Below are positions 56,799-64,000 of a stretch of DNA of 64,000 nucleotides, piece after piece. Numbering within the stretch: the stretch's first letter is position 1; each line of letters starts with the position of its first letter. Origin of the DNA: Aspidapion aeneum (taxonomy: Eukaryota > Arthropoda > Insecta > Coleoptera > Brentidae); contig OY755039.1 of assembly GCA_963576565.1 (NCBI GenBank), positions 143,537,369 to 143,601,368 of the forward strand. The letters are read 5' to 3'. Below the pieces are notes generated by a model. That model searched no databases and was not told the origin of the DNA. It saw only the letters and a list, made by a program, of their open reading frames with translations. The translations under genes were made by a program, and so were the position numbers.

Positions 56799-57986
56799 AA
56801 CAAACACATTGGCGTAGCTAGGGGGGGGCAGGGGGGCCTGGCCCCCCCTGAAGTCTCTCAGGCCCCCCCTAAGATATTTTAGGCCTCCCCTACCGACTAC
56901 TAGTACTTTTCTATTATTATTCGGTAAATATTCAAATAAAATAGGTGCAATAAAATTTAAAATCATTCAGATAATGTTTACATTTCAGGAAAAAGCCCTT
57001 GTCTTGCGGAATTAGGCTTTTTCTCTTTAAATTATCGGTAACTTTTCTGCACTTATGCAATTTCCCGAAAATATGTTTTAAATTTAAACATAATTATGCA
57101 TATTGAATATTTCATACATATTGGCGACATCTTGTAAAATATTATAGATGTGTAAGTTAAATTTTGCATTTAATAAAGACAGTGACCTTTGCCCCTCTGT
57201 TTCCGAAATCGGGTTGTAGATGTCGTAAGCTTATAAAAGACCTTTTTAAACTGTTTTTCTAAAATAAATATAATAATCTTTTTAGTTTTTTTGAGGTTAG
57301 CGTTTAGTGTCTTATGAAAATATTCCGATTTTGGTGACAATTTCATAACCATTTTCATATTAAGTTTTCCCACGTCGTTAAATGGAATAAATTCGTCGAG
57401 CAATACCGGGAAATTTTTAATATTAATACTTCTGCTCTAAGAGCAGAAATGACCGTTTTAAAGAATTGTATTTTTCGGTTAAATCAAACTGTTGGTCATG
57501 ATTCTATCAAACAACATATAGCAGAAAACACCTATCCAAACCTCTACCAACTTTTTAAAGTTGCGAGTATTCTTCCAATTTCAAGTGCAACTTACGAGAG
57601 GTCTTTCTCTGCCATGAGGAGAGTTTTTAATTGACTTAGAACAACTATGACTCAAGAGAGACACTCAGGTTCGTCATTGCTATTCATAGAAAAAGATGTT
57701 GAGGTCGACTTAGACAGTGTGGTAGACGCTTTCAGTCAGCGACGTAGAAAACTTTCTTTGTAGAATTGCTGAATTACATACTTGCTGTGTATACATATAA
57801 ATAAGTTGGTAAATGTATTATTAAATTTGTTATATTAAAATATTAGAACGTTTAATGCGCATATTTTTTTTTATTCATTGCACACTTTGCACGACTCTTT
57901 AAAACCTATGTTTGCTTTTTGTTCAAGATAGACCGGGGCCACGGCCCCCCCTGAAAAGCAAGGCTAGCTACGCCAATGAACAAACA
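56799..57986 (+). mobile_element. hAT-B element with perfect TIRs and TSD AACAAACA
   Basis: CATTGGCGTAGCTAG (56807-56821) is matched exactly by CTAGCTACGCCAATG (57964-57978), with AACAAACA on both sides. The interior retains the C-terminal end of a hAT transposase. It is 1172 bp, inserted in hAT-C5. Confidence 0.93.
57374..57763 (+). pseudogene. hAT transposase C-terminal dimerisation region
   Basis: The frame reads through NKFVEQYREIFNINTSALRA, then YPNLYQLFKVASILPISSAT and YERSFSAMRRV. This is the hAT C-terminal dimerisation signature (YPxLxxLxxxxLxxPxSSAxxERxFSxxxRI). An in-frame TGA at 57632-57634 stands where a Trp codon (TGG) would be expected. The frame then continues with LRTTMTQERHS, SLLFIEKDVEVDLDSVVDAF and ends at TAG 57763. 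The N-terminal two thirds of the transposase are absent. It belongs to hAT-B itself, so that family encoded a ZMYM1-like protein. Confidence 0.8.
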
Positions 57987-58757
57987 GTATTTCTAATTGA
58001 TTTATTTAAAAAAAGTTAAATCTTCCCTTACGACATGATTGTCTAGTTCTTTTTATTATCTGTGGTTAACATCAAGCGATTAATTGGGTGAACTTTTTTA
58101 GCATACATAATTACAAGCCGGCAGCGCCGCGCGGGGTAAGGTTTCAATTTCACCCGTTTTTCAGCGGGGTATTGATGGATGTTCTGGAGCGGGGGCGGGA
58201 GGAATGTTTGTTTTAGTTGAAGCCGGCCATCATAATCGTGCGGAAACGTTCGTTGTCCTTCTACACGATGTTAATAGTAAAAAGCATTGCCGGTCGCGTG
58301 TCATTGTTTTTGTTATTGTTTGTTTATAAATGGAAATAAATACCGTTGATTACATAATTAACTGTGCAAATTTAATTTAATTTACGTTGACATATGAACT
58401 TCGATTACACATAAAATCTTTAAGGCCACATAGACCAGACCTAAAAAATCCTAAAAATTAACCAAAATTTTAGTGCAAGTAATAAAAAATTACACGATGC
58501 TGAAAACTGGTTGTGCGGTTGTGAAAACCGAAATGCTTTTTTTTGCTTTATTTGTCTTATCATGAACAATCCACGAAGTGATCCTGCGTGGGTGACAAAA
58601 GAAATGTGTGATCTCTAGCACTTAAAAGTTAAAGACACAAAGTAAGTGCTACTTATTTAAATAACCACATAGAATTTTCTATGCTAGGCAAGACTGATAT
58701 TAAATGCCAATTGAATAGTGCCTATAGGCAAAACATTACCGAACATAACGAAAATGT

Positions 58758-60660
58758 GGCCATTTCGGCACCGCGCCGGGCCAACTCGGCGCCGTCACCT
58801 GGGCACCGGGCCAACTCGGCGCCGGATCAAAAAATTTTTTTCGATAAAATGTGAAGATGAAAACAAAATAGATATATTATTTATACAAAACCATCTTTTA
58901 AAAATCCTTTACGCAATTTTCTTAAATTTTGGTTTTGTTAAGTAGAGTTAAATCCATTAAGTCGAGTGTTGAAATTTGGTAGGTGCAGTGTTTGATAACC
59001 TGGTAATACTACAATTTACGTTTTTTATTAAAACAATGGCGGATTTAAAATGGAGGATTTCTTTATTTTTAAACCAATTTGTCTCAAACTTGAAAATTTG
59101 CAGTGCCTGAGATCACTTAACACAGTTTTATCCTCAAACTTAAAAAAATTCAAAATGGCGAATTTTCTTATTTATTAACCGATTTGTCTCATCAAAATAG
59201 CCGATCCAAAATGGCCATGGATTCGCCGTTTTGAATTTTTATAAGTTTAAGTCAAAATCATAGTCAGCGACTTGAAACACCGCCATTTTTTATATTTGAT
59301 ACACATCGGTTCATTAATAAGGAAGTCTGCCATTTTGGATTGGCCATTTTGATTTTTTTAAGTTTAAGTAAATAATTGTGTTAATGACCTTAAGCAATGT
59401 AATATTTCAAGTTTGAGACAAATCGGTTAGTAAATAAGAAAATCCGCCATTTTGGATTCGCTATTTTTCATTTTTTAAGTTTAAGGATAAAACTGTATTA
59501 AGTAGTGATCTCAGGCACTGCAAACTTTCAAGTTTAAGACAAATCGGTTCAATAATAAAAAAATCCGCCATTTTGGATCCGCAATCGTTGTAATAAAAAA
59601 CGTATATTGTAGTGTTATCAGGTTACCAAACACTACACCTACCAAATTTCATCACTCGACTTAATGGATTTAACTCTACTTAACAAAATCAAATTTTAAG
59701 AAAATTGCGTAAAGGATTTTTAAAAGATGGTTTTGTATAAATAATATATCTATTTTGTTTTTCATCTTCACATTTTATCGAAAAAATTTTGAGCTCACAC
59801 ATATACTATACTATAGTAGTGTGAGCTATGTTGATCCTAATTTTTTCGAGAAAAAAAAAGTTGCTCCGATTTCAAAATTTTTTATATATCTTTGCGTTTC
59901 AGATGATTTTGAAACTTTTTTGTTGCGCCGTCTGTCTGTCTGTATGTCTGTCTGTCTGTCTGTCTGTCTGTATGTCTGTCTGTAACGACCAACGCTCATA
60001 ACTCAAAAACCGCTTGGCCGATTTTAATGAAATTTTAGTACCTAGGCTGGGTCTTGGGTCGAGATGGTCCCATTTAAAAATGAACAAAGTCCACCGAACA
60101 GAAACCAAATAAAAAGGTGGGGGTAGCTTTTAAAAATTAGAGTTTATGTGAAAATATGGCGTGTGTGATATCAAACGAAAGGTAATTGAGTCTGGATTTA
60201 AACAAAATACATTTTAATTTATTTAAAAAAAGGGTGGGGGTATATTCCAAAATTTAGAGTTAAAGTAAAAATATGGCGTGTGTGATATCAAACGAAAGGT
60301 AATTGAGTCCGGAGTTTAACAAAATACATTTAAGAATGGGGGGTCGATTTAAAAAATTTGAGATCAAGTCAAAACATGGCTTGTGTGGTATCAAACAAAA
60401 GGTAATTTAGTCTGGACTTAAATAAAATATATTTCAGTTTTTAGTTATATTAGCTTACACGTACACTATAACTATAGTGCCTAGTGTGAGCTTATAGGGG
60501 CCCATATATTGGCAGAATATTTTTAATATAATATATTAAATAATTAAACCAAATTTAAAAAAAAATATATTTTTTTTGAACATTTTATAGAATTTTTTTT
60601 TTATTCCGGCGCCGAGTTTGCCCGCCCATTTGGCGGCGCCAATTTGGCTGCGCCCAGTTG
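58758..60660. mobile_element. Giant palindromic element EE with GGCGCCG ends
   Basis: The left arm begins CGGCACCGCGCCGGGCCAAC (58766) and repeats GGGCCAACTCGGCGCCG. The right end is CGGCGCCGAGTTTGCCCGCC...GGCGGCGCC (60608-60650). Between them, 58830-59220 and 59225-59790 are inverted copies of each other (ATCCATTAAGTCGAGTGTTG with its complement at 59653). AAAATGGCGGATTTTC-type units recur several times in both orientations. D6 is inserted in the right arm. Confidence 0.75.
59788..60522 (-). mobile_element. Hairpin-ended element D6, nested in EE
   Basis: Hairpin AGCTCACACATATACTATAC... (59791-59826), TCTG array 59932-59984 with TATG variants, the TTTAATGAAATTTTAGTACC block, then three ~115-bp units. 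The opposite hairpin has one changed base (AGCTTACACGTAC...GTGTGAGCT, 60451-60493) and ends CCCATATATTGGCAGAATAT. Confidence 0.8.
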
Positions 60661-60701
60661 TCTTAGACCGTCTTTGACACGGCGTAAAATATCACACTTG
60701 G

Positions 60702-61085
60702 ATTTATCGAAAACATCTTTTTCGAAGACATTTTGATCGAAAATCTTAATTTCGAATGACATTTTGATCGAATAATGCTTTAATCGAAAACTTTTCTATC
60801 GAATACAACTTTTTCGAATGACTTTTTAATCGAAAACATTTCTAACATGCATATATTTTTTTAAAACATACTCCCCTGACCTCTTTCCCGGGATCCTAGA
60901 GAATGTGAAACCTAACCGTTGTCAATCGATTGCCAACGTAACCAAACCGTGTCAATGTAGATAGAAATTAAGATTTTCGATCAAAATGTCATTCGAAGTT
61001 AAAATTTTCGATCAAAATGTCATTCGAAATTAAGATTTTCGATCAAAATGTCTTCGATAAAGATGTTTTCGATAAACGTGTTTTT
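60702..61085. mobile_element. Foldback element Q with TCGA words and GGATCC core
   Basis: The left arm (60702-60845) and right arm (60966-61085) repeat units with a TCGA/TTCGAA word every 14-16 bp, for example GATCGAAAATCTTAATTTCG and its complement. The centre (60838-60965) holds CTGACCTCTTTCCCGGGATC then CTAGAGAATGTGAAACC, the core shared with E1-E3. The ends and TSD are not resolved. Confidence 0.72.
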
Positions 61086-62139
61086 GACAAACGAACCGCG
61101 CACATAAGGACAAATGGCTACATTGGCGCGACAATAATACTAAAATCAATTTGGTTTAATCTAATCACACATATATTAAAAATGTTGCTAATAGATGCGA
61201 CCACAAGGCAACATAAGAATATTAATTTTTAAAGCCACCCTATTGTATTAGCATTAGCGCAAAGTTGGCTTTGCCTACGCGCTGCTTGTCAAATGACGTG
61301 TTTCTAAAAATGTGACAGAAAAACTTTCATTTGTTATTTGCTGTCAGGGGGTCGATTTTTGTAGATTAGACCTCCGATCGTTTTTTGCCAGCTAAAATTT
61401 TTAGTCATATAAAATTGGGCTGCATTGAGTTCAACTAGAACTGGCAAAATATCGTGGAAGGTTTCTGCTCAATATTTTGAACCAAAAAGGCAAAACAACC
61501 TTAGATATTAGTAAACACAACATTCTAGAGCTAATTTTCTTACGAATTTCATTCTATGAAGGAAACAAAAACCGTTTTCCGACACGCATTATACGCCGAA
61601 TTTATTTCTCAGTGTTGATACAAGTCAGTGATCGCGAGCCGCAGTGTTGTCAGTGCAGCTTGGTAGAATTCTTTCACTTATTTCAGAAAATCGAGTTCGC
61701 CGTGATTTTTATGACACTTACTTTGACAGACAAGTATGAAGGAATTTCACAATTTATTTATTTATTTATTTATTTATTAAAGAAAAACCCAAAAAGGAAA
61801 AATTATTTCCATATAGGGTAAAAAACTAAAATATAAGGTACAACATTACATAACAGTTTAGGTACTTGAATTGATATTTAGGAAAAGAGCTAACTTATCA
61901 CTTCTTAAAAATTTTTGCACATAAGAACTAAAAAACTAAAATAAACTATATATATATTTTTTTCTTTGAACCTACGTTAATCTTTGGTTATATATATTGA
62001 TTTTACTATTTTTGGAAAAACTTCGTAAAGAGGTTGAAGCCTTGAACAAACAGAATTTTTTAAAAAATTATATTACTAATTATAAAAAAATGATAAGTTG
62101 ATTTCTCACACGTGCGGATATGGTGTTCTGTGGGGCGGA
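61086..62139. other. Unassigned region
   Basis: Contains a plus-strand frame at 61477-61821 with no recognisable domain, a (TTTA)n run at 61755-61780 and otherwise AT-rich DNA. No gene is supported. Confidence 0.4.
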
Positions 62140-62149
62140 TTATTATCCC

Positions 62150-62445
62150 AGAGAGAGGCTCCATTTCTTTTAAATACGCCTCTTACAAAAGACAAGAAGA
62201 TTTGGATAGCTCTACTTGGATAACCTCTGTGGTTCTACACGAAGCCTCACCTATCAAATCTCCTGATGATATAAGAAGAGAAACATAGTATACAAAGTAT
62301 TCCATCCCAGAGGGGCTCCATTTCTTTTAAATATGCCCCTCACAAAAGACGAGAAGATATGAATAGTTCTACATAGTCTTGAAGCTTCACTCATAAAATC
62401 TCCTGACGAAATATGAAAAGAAACATTTGGTATACAAAGTTAAAA
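62150..62445. repeat. Two tandem ~150-bp direct repeats
   Basis: CCAGAGxGxGGCTCCATTTC, TTTTAAATAxGCC and AAATCTCCTGA...GAAACAT recur in the same order at 62150-62298 and 62303-62445, about 80-85% alike by eye. Confidence 0.7.
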
Positions 62446-62717
62446 TTATCATAAAAATTCAAAATAATGGATATGTATAGGGGAACATCCTTAAATTATG
62501 CAACGCAAAAAGTCAGGATTTTTAACTCCCCCTCGTAATGCATTTTCAAGAAAAAACACATTAAAAAAACATTGCCTGTAATCATGACGCAAAGCCAATC
62601 TCCCCCTCTTGAGTGTTTATATTCCTTATAAGGAATATAACTGGATCAATGTTTTTGAGGGGCTTAAATCAAATTTGGTAATAAAACATTTAAATAATAT
62701 TGGTGTTCTTTGGATGG

Positions 62718-62876
62718 TTATACATCATGGGCGTACTCAGGGTGGGGCACTTGCCCCACCCTGCCTTGTCACCTGCACCATCCTGGCTTTAGCTCATTTA
62801 GTAATACAAGAATTAAAGGGGAGCTATAAAATTTTTTGCTTTTTTGCCCCACCCTGACTACGCCCATGTTATACAT
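62718..62876. mobile_element. 143-bp hAT MITE FF with TSD TTATACAT
   Basis: CATGGGCGTACTCAGGGTGG (62726) is matched by CCACCCTGACTACGCCCATG (ending 62868), with TTATACAT on both sides. Non-coding. Confidence 0.9.
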
Positions 62877-63624
62877 GGTTAGTTTACCAATTTTTAATAG
62901 GTGCTTCTTTTTTTTAATTTAATTTGGCAGGTTTATAGGTACACTATCTGCTTATAGGTACTTACTATAGCTTTTTTAACTATAGACTATAGCAACCCCC
63001 ACAACTAAAATCATTATTTATTGCTACAAGCCTATGACATATATCCTATCCATTTTTTGTATTTTTTTAAATTTAACTTTGCATACCTATAGGTACTGTC
63101 CATGAAGATAAGATGAGATGAGAAGAATCATTGTTTCGACAGTGCTAGAATAAATTATTATTTACTTGTATAATATAATTCAATTTTTTTTTGTTAATAA
63201 ATTATTTAGAAACCTTATGCAGTAGGTACTTTTTTTCACTTTTATTGGGTCACTGAATAATGACTTTTCAGTCCTTTATTTTAAATCAAAAACTTTGAGT
63301 TTTTGGTTATTATAGAAAAAAAAGTTATCTAAAAATTTTACATTTTTTGTATCAATATGTTCTAATAAAAAATCTTATTTGAAATAATTGTCTTCTAAAA
63401 CATTTTCCTTGAATAAAAATAAGTTCAAAAACATTTTCTTTAAATAGAAATTTGTTCGAACAAACTTCTAATCGAACAAAATGTTTTTGAACAATTTTCT
63501 GTATAAAGAAAATTTTATTGAATGATTATCCTTTTGAAGAAAATGTTTTTTTAAATTTAATTATTGATTTAGAATCTTAGTAAGGTACTTTATTTTTTTT
63601 GATGTATTTTTGGTGATTATAAAA
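62877..63624. other. AT-rich spacer with decayed TTCGAAC words
   Basis: At 63415-63510, GTTCAAAAACATTTTCTTTA...GAACAAAATGTTTTTGAAC forms an inverted repeat around TTGTTCGAACAA, reminiscent of the arms of element Q. Nothing else is assignable. Confidence 0.45.
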
Positions 63625-64000
63625 ATACTCTGCCAATATATGGGTACCTCTCACACTAGGTACTATAGTTATAGTGTATGTGTGAGCTAATATAACTAAA
63701 AACTGAAATATATTTTATTCAACTCCAGACACAATTACCTTTTGTTTGATACCACACAAGCCATGTTTTGACTTAATCTCTAATTTTTGAAATCTACCCC
63801 CACCCTGTTTTTTAATGAAAATGTATTTTGTTTAACTCCAGACTCAATTACCTTTCGTTTGAGATCACAGACGACATATTTTCACTTAAACTCTAATTTT
63901 TGAAATTGACTCCCACCCTTTTTTTTTAAAGAAGTTAAATTTATTTTGTTTAACTACAGACTCAATTACCTTTCGTTTGGTATGACACATGGCATATTTT
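63625..64000 (+). mobile_element. Hairpin-ended element D7, cut by window end
   Basis: It starts AAAAATACTCTGCCAATATA. The left hairpin has lost the first bases of its stem (CTCACACTAGGTACTATAGT...GTGTGAGCT, 63650-63689), and about three ~115-bp units follow to the last base. Same orientation as D1. Confidence 0.82.

Larger units (their letters stand above)
56745..58757 (+). mobile_element. hAT-C copy 5, interrupted by hAT-B
   Basis: It starts CAGTGGCGGCTGCTACAGGG at 56745 and is cut at 56806 by hAT-B, resuming at 57979. It runs through AGCGCCGCGCGGGGTAAG and the transposase-like segment (ATGAACAATCCACGAAGTGA at 58562; TAAATGCCAATTGAATAG, ACCGAACATAACGAAAATG). At 58757 it is broken by palindrome EE. 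Confidence 0.8.

Noticed and set aside
58718..58945. 75-residue plus-strand frame
   Set aside because: It spans the junction between hAT-C5 and palindrome EE, so it cannot be an ancestral gene.
61017..61232. 71-residue frame with FDKxVFDK repeats
   Set aside because: It translates the TCGA word array of element Q.

Overview
The window looks like a stretch of arthropod (most likely insect) nuclear genome. It is AT-rich and almost entirely transposable elements. I recognise no host protein-coding gene, rRNA or tRNA gene. The coding pieces I recognise are transposon fragments of animal types: hAT/ZMYM1-like, HARBI1-like, pogo/Tigger-like, DUF4817-like and RLE-type LINE. The species cannot be named from sequence alone. 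Boundaries marked with target-site duplications (TSDs) were read base by base. Others are approximate.

The only nearly intact large unit is a Ty3/gypsy LTR retrotransposon at 13032-22983. It has two 1929-bp LTRs (three differences seen), an ACAT TSD, a primer-binding site complementary to tRNA-Lys(CTT), a gag gene, and pol in other frames. Gag leads to protease/RT through two successive textbook -1 slippery heptamers. A AAA AAC at 17475 shifts into a short middle frame and T TTT TTA at 17660 shifts into pol. Each heptamer directly abuts the stop codon of the frame being left, and a candidate H-type pseudoknot follows the first. Pol itself is broken between RT and RNase H by a small out-of-frame deletion near 18958, so this recent copy is not autonomous.

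The rest is a nest of DNA elements. Seven copies (D1-D7: 3361, 10280, 24986, 36625, 53225, 59788, 63625) belong to one family. Both ends carry an AGCTCACAC hairpin. Inside are ~115-bp tandem units and a TCTG/ACAG microsatellite, resembling Helentron-type (DINE-1/HINE) elements. In D1 the microsatellite is about 1.67 kb. A second family (M, 38022 and 41937) has the same plan with a 761-bp CTAACTAT array. Foldback elements E1 (7554-8446) and E2 (46762-47772) have arms made of words such as CAAAATAGCGA repeated every 15-17 bp. They have 9-bp TSDs and a conserved GGATCCTAGAG core that is shared with E3 (52028) and Q (60702), whose arms use different words.

hAT elements with exact 8-bp TSDs lie at 790-2864, 24708-24955, 27953-30064, 37501-37965, 49156-49827, 56807-57978 and 62726-62868. 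A 64-bp near-perfect hairpin (31546-31609) also has an 8-bp TSD. A pogo/Tigger derivative (45895-48185), a Harbinger element (33859-35531) and several TA-flanked MITEs complete the picture. Nesting gives relative ages: E1 and G lie inside F; E2 and H inside the pogo element; Y inside Z inside a hAT-C copy; W inside a Harbinger piece inside a hAT; hAT-B inside hAT-C; and D6 inside palindrome EE.
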